Assembly (NCBI GenBank): GCA_035644935.1
Contig: DASQNO010000087.1
Location: 1 to 64,000, forward strand
Source: CADCVW01 sp035644935
Lineage (GTDB): Bacteria; Pseudomonadota; Alphaproteobacteria; Sphingomonadales; Sphingomonadaceae
Length of the DNA stretch: 64,000 bases
Direction: 5' to 3'
How positions within the stretch are numbered: position 1 is the stretch's first letter; each line of letters begins with the position of its first letter. Under the pieces are notes generated by a model. It was not told the origin of the DNA, searched no databases, and saw only the letters and a program-made list of their open reading frames with translations. Below are positions 18,000 to 27,192 of the stretch, piece after piece. A program made the position numbers and the translations under genes.

Positions 18000-18215
18000 T
18001 CAGCCGATCGGATGGTCATCTTGATGATAGAGCTTGGGGTTGTCGAGCCACGCCTTGATCGCAGATTCCCGCCATCCGGCGCACCGCTCACTGATTGCGA
18101 TTTGTTGCGGGAAGGTGCGGGCCTGAATCTTACGGTAAAGCGTCGACCGGCTCAGGCCGGTGCGGTTGAGCACGGCTCTGATACGTAGAATGCGGTCCGG
18201 CGGCTCGGTGGCCAT
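18000..18215 (-). CDS. AlpA-family HTH regulator, likely excisionase or directionality factor
   Basis: A 71-residue protein with the AlpA/MerR-like winged HTH signature: RILRIRAVLNRTGLSRSTLY, then Phe-Pro and a Trp-rich turn (CAGWRESAIKAWLD). Such proteins regulate P4-like integrases or act as excisionases. It is convergent with the integrase. The 135 bases between them hold no gene. Confidence 0.85.
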   Translation of the reverse strand: MATEPPDRILRIRAVLNRTGLSRSTLYRKIQARTFPQQIAISERCAGWRESAIKAWLDNPKLYHQDDHPIG

Positions 18216-18962
18216 GGCATGGTCCTAGTGCGCTTTAGGCCCTGTGGGCTGAGGAAATCAGGACTGAAACGTCGGATCGAACGCGTAAAGAGCGCAGCGT
18301 CCGCAGTTCACTGAACAGGCCTAAGGCGCGCCCAAGAGGAGCTTCAAATCAGAAACCCTTTACCGTGATGCGGTCCTGAGGACCTGTGCTTATCGCCGAG
18401 GCAAGTAGGAGCCCCACGGGTGCCTCCCGCCGCTGTGCGCGGGACTGGCGTTGCGCTCCTGTCTTCCACGCCGCCCGGAACCTGTTGCGGCGTTTGACGG
18501 AGCAAGAACAGCAGGCAGGGGAAGGGAGCAGGGGGCGCCTGCTATTGCGACGCGCCGATCACCGGGCCGATCGCCGTGGAGCTTGAAGCGCGGGGCGCAA
18601 CCTCGGTTCAGCCCTTAGACGGATCAAGCCTTGAACTGGGCTTGCACCCGCGGCTCGTGCCCGATGCCTATCGCGCGGGAGGTCTGACTAGGAACCCGCA
18701 TCGGTTTGGTCTTGGACCTATGTCGTTCAATCGTCCGGCGGAAGACATCTTGCGGTTTGGCTCCCCGACCCTATCCTGCCGAAGCGTCGTTAAGCGACGC
18801 CGAGGCGTGAGAACCTTGCTTGTGAAGCCGGCACTGATCGCCTGACAGCGGCCGGGTGGCCGACGCGCATGTCCAAACCGTTCGCGGTCAAAGGCGGCGG
18901 CGCATGTTCCAAGCATGTTCTCAACACCCGGCTTTTCGCCGGCGCCTCGACCAGAGGAGGCG
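18216..18962. other. Long stretch without a supportable gene
   Basis: Short open frames exist on both strands but none shows a recognisable domain, a good ribosome site or consistent codon use. A CCGGC-TTTTC-GCCGG hairpin lies near 18929-18943, just before the small upstream frame of the sigma gene. The stretch probably contains the promoter of the sigma/FecR/receptor operon and possibly remnants of earlier insertions. Confidence 0.5.
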
Positions 18963-19052
18963 ATGTTGAGGCAGGAAAGGTTCGACACGTCGTTGCGGGG
19001 TGGAACCCGCGGGTCAGCGAGAAAGCTACCCTCGGCCAGTTTACATCCATGA
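18963..19052 (+). CDS. 29-codon leader peptide overlapping the sigma factor start
   Basis: A short frame starts at ATG 18963 (or TTG 18966), right after AGAGGAGG at 18953-18960, the best ribosome site in the area. It ends with TGA at 19050-19052, which overlaps the sigma ATG at 19049 as ATGA. The peptide begins MLRQERFDTSL and is basic, with no known domain. The sigma gene lacks its own ribosome site, so this frame probably couples its translation. Whether the peptide has a function is unknown. Confidence 0.5.
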   Translation: MLRQERFDTSLRGGTRGSARKLPSASLHP

Positions 19053-19642
19053 AGGACGGTTGTTCTTCCTATGGCATCTTGCAGGAGGAGCCGTCCTTTT
19101 ACCCGGTCGAGAAGGTTTCAGAGGGAGGCCTTGCGCCGCCAAACTGCCGAGATGATGCCGACAGCCTCTATCGAACGGAGGCATCCCATTTGACGCGGTA
19201 CGTCGCACGTCGCGTCGGGTGTCGCGAGGAGGCGGCAGACCTTGTCCACGACGCATTTAGCCGCTTCCTGAAGCTCTGCCGCGGACAGCCAAGCGCAGTT
19301 GAACGTCCGGCGGCCTACCTCCACCAAGTCACGCGCAATCTCATCCGCGATCGCGCCAGATCCGACGTACGCCGCGCCGCCCATCTCCGCATCGTGGAGA
19401 ACAGCGAAAGCGTGCCCGGCCCTGATCCTCAACATCTCCTTGAGACCAGGGACATGCTGCGGCGGCTGGAAGCCGCTATGCTGAAGCTGAAGCCGAAAAC
19501 GCGAGAGATATTCATGGCGCATCGGCTGGACGGAATGAGCTATGCCGAGATAGCGCAACGCACGGGGCTAAGCGTCAAAGGGGTCGAGAAGCAGATGAGC
19601 AAGGCGATCACCCAGATCGACCGTCTGCTCGGCCGTCCGTGA
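19049..19642 (+). CDS. FecI-like ECF sigma factor of the lasso peptide locus
   Basis: The 197-residue protein has sigma-70 region 2 (about 38-105; LYRTEASHLTRYVARRVGCR, ADLVHDAFSRFLK, AAYLHQVTRNLIRDRAR) and region 4 (about 140-192; LKPKTREIFMAHRLDGMSYA, EIAQRTGLSVKGVEKQMSKA). ATG 19049 is chosen by its overlap with the leader frame; a longer frame upstream has no typical sigma sequence. It is followed after four bases by fecR, then a receptor with a signalling domain, so it should be a cell-surface-signalled sigma factor. Likely target is the receptor/isopeptidase operon; control of the precursor genes is a hypothesis. Confidence 0.88.
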   Translation: MKDGCSSYGILQEEPSFYPVEKVSEGGLAPPNCRDDADSLYRTEASHLTRYVARRVGCREEAADLVHDAFSRFLKLCRGQPSAVERPAAYLHQVTRNLIRDRARSDVRRAAHLRIVENSESVPGPDPQHLLETRDMLRRLEAAMLKLKPKTREIFMAHRLDGMSYAEIAQRTGLSVKGVEKQMSKAITQIDRLLGRP

Positions 19643-19646
19643 ACTG

Positions 19647-20669
19647 ATGCTGGGTTACTTCCTGAGCAAGGAGGAGCGGCTACGCCGTGAGGCCTCGGCC
19701 TGGGTCGCCCGCCTCGAAGGGGAGCCCAGTCCTTCCGATCGCGAGGCGTTCCACAAGTGGTACGGCGCCGATGGCCGAAACGCGGAGGCGTTCGATCGCG
19801 TTAAATCCGTTTACGGAAGCGCCGGTCTCCTGGCGACAACCGAGCTCGGAAGAGGTCGCGCCCTTCCAAGCTCTCCACAAGGCATGCCTCGCCCGCGTTA
19901 TGCTCTTGCCGCGGCGGTAGCCGGGCTGGTCGCGATCGGCGGGACTATATCGGTCGGCGGGCTTGGGGGACTGGTGCCGCAGGCGCAGGCGGAAACCTTG
20001 CTCTTCGCGACAACGCTGGGCGAAGTTCGTCAGGTTCCTTTGCCGGACGGTTCGCGGATGACGCTCGACGCTCTGTCGAAGGCCCAAGTCAGGATGGGTC
20101 CTGGCGAACGCCAAGTCACGCTGGACGAGGGACGTGCTCGCTTTGCGCTTGCCCGCCGAGCTGACCGACCTCTTGTCGTCGAGGCGGGTCGAACGCGTGT
20201 GACGGCGGACGCCGGAACGTTCGACGTCGGGTTCATCGATGGCAACACCACCGTTCGGCCGCTTCAGGGGGGTGTCTCGGTTCGAAACTTAACGGGCGAC
20301 AACACACCCGAACCGGTTCGCCTGAGTGCGGGTGAGGCGCTCGATATCCCGCACAGCGGGCTGCCGAGCCGGAGGCGATATCCTGCCGGCTCAGCAGCGC
20401 AGTGGCCTGCGGGCCGCCTTGAGTTCGCGGACACGCGGCTCGACCAGGTGATCGCCGAGGCAAGTCGGTACAGCCGCGGTTCCATCAGCCTTTCGACGCC
20501 GTCGCTCGCAGCACTTCGCGTTACAGGCACATTCCGCGCCGGAAACCTGCCGGCGCTGGCCCGCAGTCTCGCCGCTGCGTTCAACCTCCGGCTTGAGCAG
20601 ACCAGGGCCGGCCACTTCGTCCTTCAGCCACCCCCGACTTCTTCGCGAGTAGCGAACCCCAAAAAATAA
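19647..20669 (+). CDS. FecR-family anti-sigma/sensor protein
   Basis: The 340-residue protein has an N-terminal DUF4880 domain that binds the sigma factor (residues 10-55; EASAWVARLEGEPSPSDREA, FHKWYGADGRNAEAFDRV), one membrane helix (about 88-108), then the periplasmic FecR domain (about 115-230; GEVRQVPLPDGSRMTLDALS is characteristic) and a C-terminal STN-interacting region (about 265-325; LEFADTRLDQVIAEASRYS). It passes the signal from the receptor to the sigma factor across the inner membrane. Start four bases after the sigma stop. Confidence 0.92.
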   Translation: MLGYFLSKEERLRREASAWVARLEGEPSPSDREAFHKWYGADGRNAEAFDRVKSVYGSAGLLATTELGRGRALPSSPQGMPRPRYALAAAVAGLVAIGGTISVGGLGGLVPQAQAETLLFATTLGEVRQVPLPDGSRMTLDALSKAQVRMGPGERQVTLDEGRARFALARRADRPLVVEAGRTRVTADAGTFDVGFIDGNTTVRPLQGGVSVRNLTGDNTPEPVRLSAGEALDIPHSGLPSRRRYPAGSAAQWPAGRLEFADTRLDQVIAEASRYSRGSISLSTPSLAALRVTGTFRAGNLPALARSLAAAFNLRLEQTRAGHFVLQPPPTSSRVANPKK

Positions 20670-20747
20670 ACGGGGGGTCGCACCCCCGTCGGTCGTCAAA
20701 CCCTCCACAACGGCGCCGTACCTCGAGCGCCGAGCCGGGGAGCGACG

Positions 20748-23327
20748 ATGATACAGCACAGGTTTACAGGGCGGGCATGCGCCTCAGCCTTGGCCGCAGT
20801 TTTGGTTCTTTCATCGGCGAGCGCGGTCGCTCAGCCCGGCAAGGGGCAGGCCTTCGCTCTGCCCGCTCAGGACTTGGGCGCTGCGTTGCGACAGGTCGCG
20901 GCGCAAACAGGCCGCGATCTCGTCGTCCCTAGCGCGTTGATCGCGGGTCGCCGGTCCCCCGCGCTTACCGGCATCTTCACTCCCGAAGAGGCGGTCGCGG
21001 CGCTTCTCGCCGGCAGCGGCCTGACCATGCGCCGGGTTGACGATAGTCTGGTGATCGTTGCGTCGTCCGAACCTGAGGAAGCGTCGTCGTCCGAAAGCGG
21101 TAGCGACATCGTGGTCACCGGAACACGCATCCGCGGAGCGCCGATCGCCTCGCCCGTAATCACGCTTGGCGACCAGCAGATCCGCGCCGAAGGAAAGGCG
21201 ACTCTCGCCGAAGCCGTCCGGACCATCCCGCAAAACTTCGGTGGTGGTCAAAACCCGGGCATCGGCAACAACGTGCCCTCCTCGAGCGGCGTCGATGTCG
21301 GAAGCGCGTCGTCGGTTAACCTGCGCGGCCTGGGCAGCGATGCAACCCTCACGCTGGTGAACGGGCATCGCCTCTCGTACAGCGCTTCGCGCCAGTCGAT
21401 CGACATTTCATCGATCCCGCTCGGGGCCGTGGACCGGATCGAGATCGTTCCGGACGGGGCCTCGGCTCTCTACGGCTCGGACGCTGTCGCTGGCGTTGTC
21501 AACATCATCCTCAAAAGAGACTTCGACGGGCTGGCGACAAGCGCGCGGATCGGGTCCTCCACGGACGGCGGCGGGTTCGACCAGCGCTACAGCGCGGTGG
21601 CCGGCACGCGGTGGGGTGGCGGCGGCTTTGTCGCCACGTACGAATTCGGACGCACGAGCGCGATCCTGGGCCGGCAGCGATCCTATACGGAGGAGCGCTC
21701 TCCTTCACTGACTCTGTTTCCTTTTCTCCAGAACCACAGCGCCACGTTGAGCGGACATCACCGCTTGAGCTCTAACCTCCGCTTCGAGATCGACGCGCTC
21801 TACAACAAGCGGGTGAGCGACAGCTCCTACGCGTCCAATCCCGCCGGTGACATAAGCCTAAGTGGTGCAAGGTTTTTGTACGATGTCGAGTCGCTCGTCA
21901 TCGCACCGACCGCCCGCCTCGCGCTGGGGGGAAGCTGGAACGTCTTCGCCACCGGCAGCTACGGGCAGGATCGTACGCGCTACGACGTGACGATCTTTTC
22001 ACGAGGCGCCGCGACCGAGGTCCCCGACAATTGCTACTGCAACAAGGCGGTCGCCGCAGAGGTTGGCGGTGACGGGCCATTGTTTGATCTTCCGGCCGGG
22101 CGCGCGAGGCTTGCAGTCGGAGTTGGCTATCGGAACAACGACTTCATCCGCTTCAACGGGGCGGGCTCGACCCTCAACGTCACAGCCGCGCAGGACAGCT
22201 ACTACGCTTACGGCGAACTGAGCCTGCCCCTCGTCGCTGACCGGCAGGATGTTCCGCTGGTTCACCGGCTCCAGCTCAGCGCTGCCGTACGGTACGAGAA
22301 ATACCCGGACGTCGGGGAAGTCGCCACGCCCAAACTCGGGCTGATCTATGCGCCCACGCCGCACTTCGATCTCAAGGCCAGTTGGGGAAAGTCGTTTCGT
22401 GCGCCAACGCTGAACCAACAATTCGCGTCCCGCAGCGCCGTGCTCGTGCCGCCGGCCGCGTTCGGCGGAAGCGGCTTCGCTCCGACCGCCACCGCGCTTC
22501 TGCTCCAAGGCGGAAACCCCGACCTGAAGCCGGAACGGGCGACCAGCTGGTCGGCAACGCTCGACATTCATCCGCAGCCGCTGCCGGGAGCGCGTCTCGA
22601 GATCAGCTACTTCAACACGCGCTACCGCGACCGCATCGTGTCGCCGATCCCCTTCCTCAGCCAGGCGCTCAGCAATCCGATCTACCGGGATCGCGTCACG
22701 CTATCTCCCGCGACCGCCTTTTTGGACGAGGTCCTCGCAAGCACCATCTCGTTCATCAACGCCACGGGCCGTCCGTACCAGCCCGGTGACGTTGCAGCCT
22801 TTGTGGACGGCAGCAACGTCAATGCCGGGTACCAGAAGATCACCGGAGGCGACGTTCTGTTCTCGTATCAGAGAGAGCTCGGCGCCCGAGCCGGTGAAAT
22901 CGGCTTGCAGCTCAACGCAACCTACCTCGACAGCGAGCAGCAGACGGCGGCGGGGCAACCGGTGGTCCAGCTCGCCGGGATCGTGTTCAACCCGCCGCAC
23001 GTGCGCGCGCGCGCCGGCCTCAGCTGGAACAAGGGGGCGACCACCGTCACCAGCAACGCGACCTATATCGGCAGTGTTCGGGACACCCGCCGTCCGCCGG
23101 CCAGCAAGGTCGACGCGATGACGACGTTCGATCTGACGCTGCGCTTCCAGAGCCCGGCCTCCTCGGGGCCGCTGAGCGGGCTCGATGCGAGTCTGTCGGT
23201 CCAGAACCTGTTCAACGCCAAACCCGACAGGATCGCCGCGACGCTGTTCAGCGACGCGCCCTACGACTCGACCAACTACTCGCCGCTTGGACGTTTTGTC
23301 GCTCTGTCTTTGAGGAAGGCGTGGTGA
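20748..23327 (+). CDS. TonB-dependent receptor with N-terminal signalling (STN) domain
   Basis: The 859-residue receptor has a signal peptide (about 1-28), an STN/secretin-like signalling domain (about 33-105; FALPAQDLGAALRQVAAQTG, then GIFTPEEAVAALLAGSGL), a plug (from DIVVTGTRIRG; LRGLGSDATLTLVNGHR, GASALYGSDAVAG) and a 22-strand-type barrel ending FVALSLRKAW. The STN domain makes it a transducer that talks to the FecR beside it. In lasso clusters with isopeptidases the adjacent receptor is thought to import or sense the lasso peptide. GGGGAG precedes ATG 20748. The stop overlaps the isopeptidase start. Confidence 0.93.
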   Translation: MIQHRFTGRACASALAAVLVLSSASAVAQPGKGQAFALPAQDLGAALRQVAAQTGRDLVVPSALIAGRRSPALTGIFTPEEAVAALLAGSGLTMRRVDDSLVIVASSEPEEASSSESGSDIVVTGTRIRGAPIASPVITLGDQQIRAEGKATLAEAVRTIPQNFGGGQNPGIGNNVPSSSGVDVGSASSVNLRGLGSDATLTLVNGHRLSYSASRQSIDISSIPLGAVDRIEIVPDGASALYGSDAVAGVVNIILKRDFDGLATSARIGSSTDGGGFDQRYSAVAGTRWGGGGFVATYEFGRTSAILGRQRSYTEERSPSLTLFPFLQNHSATLSGHHRLSSNLRFEIDALYNKRVSDSSYASNPAGDISLSGARFLYDVESLVIAPTARLALGGSWNVFATGSYGQDRTRYDVTIFSRGAATEVPDNCYCNKAVAAEVGGDGPLFDLPAGRARLAVGVGYRNNDFIRFNGAGSTLNVTAAQDSYYAYGELSLPLVADRQDVPLVHRLQLSAAVRYEKYPDVGEVATPKLGLIYAPTPHFDLKASWGKSFRAPTLNQQFASRSAVLVPPAAFGGSGFAPTATALLLQGGNPDLKPERATSWSATLDIHPQPLPGARLEISYFNTRYRDRIVSPIPFLSQALSNPIYRDRVTLSPATAFLDEVLASTISFINATGRPYQPGDVAAFVDGSNVNAGYQKITGGDVLFSYQRELGARAGEIGLQLNATYLDSEQQTAAGQPVVQLAGIVFNPPHVRARAGLSWNKGATTVTSNATYIGSVRDTRRPPASKVDAMTTFDLTLRFQSPASSGPLSGLDASLSVQNLFNAKPDRIAATLFSDAPYDSTNYSPLGRFVALSLRKAW

Positions 23328-25435
23328 GCACCTCGATCTTCTCCAAGGCGGCGGCCCGTCTCGGCGCTTTGGGAACGCTCGTCGCCTTGGCCTTGCCGAC
23401 GAGCGGTCAGGCGGCGTGCGCTGATCTCCTGCCGAAGGCTGCGATCGCTTCGAAAGTTTCGCGCACGATCACCGCTGATGATCTCGTGCGGCTGCGGGAC
23501 ATCGGGTTCCCCGATGCGTTTCCCACCTTCGCAACTCCTCTGGCGATCTCGCCGGACGCGCGCGAAGTCGCCTTTGTGCTCAATCGCGCCGATCCCGACA
23601 GCAACGAATACTGCCGCGCGCTGGTCGCCGTGTCGCTCCAGCCCGGTTCCAAGACGCGCATCGTCGATAGCGGTGGCGAACTCATCACGCTCAAGACGTT
23701 CGTGCGCGGCCTGTCGGTCGACTACGGCATGCCGCAGGTGATCACGCCGGCGTGGTCGCCTGACGATCGCCATATCGCGTATCTGAAGCGCACCAATGGT
23801 CTGACGCAGGCCTGGGTGGTGCGAGCGGACGGAAGCGGCACCGCGGCGGTGACGAAGTCGCAGGTCGACGTCGAAAGCGTCGCCTGGACAGAAGAGGGCA
23901 AGCTTGTGTTCGCAAGCCGGCCGGGCGCTTGGACGACGGCACGAGCGATCGACCTGGAGGGGCGGTCCGGCTGGCTTTACGATGCCCGGGTCGAAACCAA
24001 TTCAGGGCCTCGGCCGCAGATCCGCGACGCGGATGCGCCCCTTGAAAGGTTCGAGTTCGACATCCGGACCGGCCTTGCACGTCCTGCCAAGCCGCTTGTG
24101 CCTGCTACGATGGGTGGGCTGACGGCCGAGAGCCCGAGCGGGCGACGCGCCTGGACCGCAGCTGAGGAAGACTCCTTGCTCAGCCCTCGCCGGCTTTGGG
24201 CGACGGGGGCGGACGGCAAGCCGGTTCGCTGCGAGGCCGAAGCGTGCAAGACCGGTCTGTCGGGCATGTGGTGGCACCCCCGGGGCGAGGCGCTGTTCTT
24301 CCTTCGCCGCGAGGGATGGCACAACGAGTCCTACGCTCTCTACCGCTGGATCCCCGGCGATGCGGCGCCGGCCCGAACATTCACGACGTCCGATACGATC
24401 CAGAATTGCGTGACGGCCGGAGCAAAGCTGGTCTGCACCAAGGAGAACGCGGTCACGCCCCGACAGGTGATTCTGCTGGACCCTGCGACCGGTCACCAAC
24501 AGCTCGTCTTCAACGCCAATCCCGAGTTCGCCAGCATTCGGCTGGGTCCAGTCAAACGCCTGCGGTGGCGCAACGATCGCGGCCTGGAGGCATGGGGCGA
24601 TCTCGTCCTGCCGCCGAACCACAAGCCGGGAGATCGGCACCCGATGGTGGTCGTTCAATATCATAGCCGCGGCTTCCTGCGCGGCGGCACGGGCGATGAG
24701 TACCCCATCTTCCTGCTCGCCGCGCGGGGCTTTGCCGTATTGAGCTTCGAGCGACCCCAGGCGTCGGTGGCCGGCATGTCCGGGCTCAAGACGCCCGAGG
24801 CGGTCAACGCCGCCAACATGGCCGGCTGGGCCGACCGCTGGAGTCTGCTGTCTGCCATTCAGACCGGGGTGGAAGAAGCTGTTCTCACTGGAAGCGTCGA
24901 CAAGCAGCGGCTGGGTATAACCGGCCTCAGCGACGGCGCCGCCAGCGCACGCTTCGCGCTTATAAACAGCGACCTGTTCGCCGCGGCGGCCATCAGCAGT
25001 TGCTGCACCGATCCGAAAACCGTGATGACCTACGGCGGGATCGCGTGGGCGGAGTTCAACCGCGCGATCGGCTATCCCCCGGCAACGGCAAACCGGCCTG
25101 ACTTCTGGAAAGCCGTGTCGATTGCGCAGAACGCGCACAGGTTGAACACGCCGCTTCTGATGCAGTTGTCCGATGATGAGTATCTGCTCGCTCTGGAAGC
25201 TCACCAGGCGCTCCGCGAGCATCAGAAGCCGGTCGAACTCATCGTTTTCCCGAATGAACATCACGGGAAGTGGCAGCCCGTGCACCGCCAGGCGGTTTAC
25301 GAGCGCAACCTCGATTGGTTCGCCTTCTGGCTGCAGTGCCGTGAGAGCCCGGCGGCGGAGAAGCAGAAGCAATATCAACGGTGGCGCGCGATGCGCACCC
25401 GGACGATCGGACAAGCAAGCCTGTGCGGCACCTAG
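23324..25435 (+). CDS. Lasso peptide isopeptidase, AtxE-like (S9 prolyl oligopeptidase family)
   Basis: The protein of about 703 residues has a Sec signal-like N-terminus (LGALGTLVALALPTSGQA), a beta-propeller region (about 70-400) and an alpha/beta hydrolase domain. The catalytic triad is Ser536 in GLSDG, an Asp at 617 or 618 in QLSDDEY, and His near 646-647 in PNEHHGK. AtxE-type enzymes hydrolyse the isopeptide bond of lasso peptides, converting them to linear peptides. GTG 23324 overlaps the receptor stop (GTGA) and has AGGAAG six bases upstream; GTG 23321 is the alternative. It converges with the cyclase gene, the two stops sharing a CTAG. Confidence 0.9.
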   Translation: MSTSIFSKAAARLGALGTLVALALPTSGQAACADLLPKAAIASKVSRTITADDLVRLRDIGFPDAFPTFATPLAISPDAREVAFVLNRADPDSNEYCRALVAVSLQPGSKTRIVDSGGELITLKTFVRGLSVDYGMPQVITPAWSPDDRHIAYLKRTNGLTQAWVVRADGSGTAAVTKSQVDVESVAWTEEGKLVFASRPGAWTTARAIDLEGRSGWLYDARVETNSGPRPQIRDADAPLERFEFDIRTGLARPAKPLVPATMGGLTAESPSGRRAWTAAEEDSLLSPRRLWATGADGKPVRCEAEACKTGLSGMWWHPRGEALFFLRREGWHNESYALYRWIPGDAAPARTFTTSDTIQNCVTAGAKLVCTKENAVTPRQVILLDPATGHQQLVFNANPEFASIRLGPVKRLRWRNDRGLEAWGDLVLPPNHKPGDRHPMVVVQYHSRGFLRGGTGDEYPIFLLAARGFAVLSFERPQASVAGMSGLKTPEAVNAANMAGWADRWSLLSAIQTGVEEAVLTGSVDKQRLGITGLSDGAASARFALINSDLFAAAAISSCCTDPKTVMTYGGIAWAEFNRAIGYPPATANRPDFWKAVSIAQNAHRLNTPLLMQLSDDEYLLALEAHQALREHQKPVELIVFPNEHHGKWQPVHRQAVYERNLDWFAFWLQCRESPAAEKQKQYQRWRAMRTRTIGQASLCGT

Positions 25436-27192
25436 CCATGGCTCGTCCATGAGCGGGCCCAAGCTTCAGCATCGACGAGCTGCATCAACCGAAGGAAGTC
25501 GTGACTGCGCAACGGGCCCGTATCCCGCAGCGCCGGCCCGAGCCGCGGCAGGTCTAGCAAGCCCAGCCGGGCGAGCTCGCCCCCCAAGAGCATGTCGCGA
25601 ACCGTGGCTCGGTTGGCGTCGAAGATGTCCGCGACAAAGCTGTCCGGAGATCCCTTGGACCGCCTGAACGCGACGTCGGCGGGAAGATCGTCGGCAAAAG
25701 CCTTGCGGGCGATCCAGCGGTTCAGGCCGTCTTGAAACCATAGCCAACTTGGCACCTCCAGACAGGCTTCCACCAGCGGCTGGGAGATGAGCGGCGAGTA
25801 TGTCGAAATAGCATCCTGCACATCCTCGCCTTCGACAACGCTTTGCGCGGCCATCACCAGCGCGACGTGCGCTGCCTTGCCGGGGAGGGCTCCCGGCGGC
25901 GCTTCAAGCCACGGGTGCGCGGCGGCGGCGGCAGCTGCCTGCCGCGCTTCATCCGACAGATACCGCAGGTCGAGTGGCCAGGCGTAGCGGCAGGTGCCAC
26001 GCCAACGTCCAATCAACGCGCGGCGTGCGACCGTCGCTATGCTCACCTGCGCCAGGCTGGCGATCGAGGTTGCAGTCTCGATCACCGCGCCAACGCCCAC
26101 TCGGCAGCGCAGGGCGTCGATCAAGGGCCTGACCGACTGCTGCGAGCAGAAGACGTTGTCGCCGCCCCCGCCATCGAAGATAAGGTCCGCGCCGACTTCG
26201 CTCGCCGCGTCCGCGGCGATGCGGTCGGACTCCTGAGTGAAGCTTCGCGCCGTCGGTCGCGGAAGCCGCGCGGCGGCGGATCGGCGCAGGTTCACCGTCC
26301 CGACCTGGCGGACGGCTTCGATCAGAGGGACCTGAAGAGCGCGCGCGACCTCCCGCGCATATCTGCGCTCGTCACCCGCGGGATCTTCGGTCACCAGCGT
26401 GAGACAGCTATGGGGCTGGCCCGCGCGCGCCAGGCAGGCTGCCAGGATCGACGAGTCCAGCCCTCCCGACAGCTTGAGCAGGACATGCGATCCTCGGTTC
26501 ACGCGCGCGCTCACGCAGTGCTGGGCGGCGTCGCTGACGCGGGCCGCAGCGTCTTCCGCCGTCGGCAGGGGGCTCGGCGACGTCGCGGAGCGCCAGGGCG
26601 ACCAGAGCGCCCGGCGTTCGATAACGTCGGGGGTGATCGTGATCCGCTCGCCGCCAGCAAGCTCTTCGACGCCGTGGAGGCACGTCTCGCGGCGCCGGAT
26701 GTCGCCGGGAGCCAAGTGACGGGCGAGCGCCGCCGAACTCAGCTCGGGTCTCATCGACGCACCCGCGAGAAGGAGCTGCACGTCGGATGCAAGAAGAACA
26801 GCACCTTCGACACGCACCACGTAGCAGGGAAGGTCGCCAAGCGGCGCCCGCAAAATCTCCACCGTTCGTCGCTCCGGCTGGGCGAGCATCGCGATATATC
26901 CTCCCCAGCACGCGTCGATCAGCCATTCGCCCCGGCTTTGGGCGACGCTTCGCTGATGGGCAGGCGTGAGTTCCGCGAGCGGCGAGCAGGCGCCGCGCAT
27001 GATCGTGGTTCCAAGAACCACGCCTCCCGCTTCGACCGGCATGGCGCTGCCGCTAGCAAAGGTGATCAAGGCGTCGAGATCGAGTGTCGCACTCAGGTGC
27101 GCGCCGCGGGCCGCAGCGATCATTCTGGCAAGTATCGCCGCCCGCGCGCCCGCGTTGCGGAAGGCGGCCATCAGAAAGCGCCCACGCATCAT
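25432..27192 (-). CDS. Lasso peptide cyclase (C protein, asparagine synthetase-like)
   Basis: The 586-residue protein resembles asparagine synthetase B: an N-terminal glutaminase-like domain without the catalytic Cys at the start, then an ATP-pyrophosphatase domain with the PP-loop LSGGLDSS (about 241-248) and DGGGGDNVF further on. C proteins adenylate the ring acid (Asp/Glu 7-9) of the core peptide and close the macrolactam with the N-terminal Gly amine. ATG 27192 overlaps the stop of the B gene (ATGA). Length is normal for lasso C proteins. It is the last gene of the A2-A1-B-C transcript; no D-type ABC exporter follows. Confidence 0.92.
   Translation of the reverse strand: MMRGRFLMAAFRNAGARAAILARMIAAARGAHLSATLDLDALITFASGSAMPVEAGGVVLGTTIMRGACSPLAELTPAHQRSVAQSRGEWLIDACWGGYIAMLAQPERRTVEILRAPLGDLPCYVVRVEGAVLLASDVQLLLAGASMRPELSSAALARHLAPGDIRRRETCLHGVEELAGGERITITPDVIERRALWSPWRSATSPSPLPTAEDAAARVSDAAQHCVSARVNRGSHVLLKLSGGLDSSILAACLARAGQPHSCLTLVTEDPAGDERRYAREVARALQVPLIEAVRQVGTVNLRRSAAARLPRPTARSFTQESDRIAADAASEVGADLIFDGGGGDNVFCSQQSVRPLIDALRCRVGVGAVIETATSIASLAQVSIATVARRALIGRWRGTCRYAWPLDLRYLSDEARQAAAAAAAHPWLEAPPGALPGKAAHVALVMAAQSVVEGEDVQDAISTYSPLISQPLVEACLEVPSWLWFQDGLNRWIARKAFADDLPADVAFRRSKGSPDSFVADIFDANRATVRDMLLGGELARLGLLDLPRLGPALRDTGPLRSHDFLRLMQLVDAEAWARSWTSHG

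Noticed and set aside
24002..25462. 486-codon minus-strand frame
   Set aside because: Shadow of the isopeptidase gene, whose catalytic triad and signal peptide are clear.
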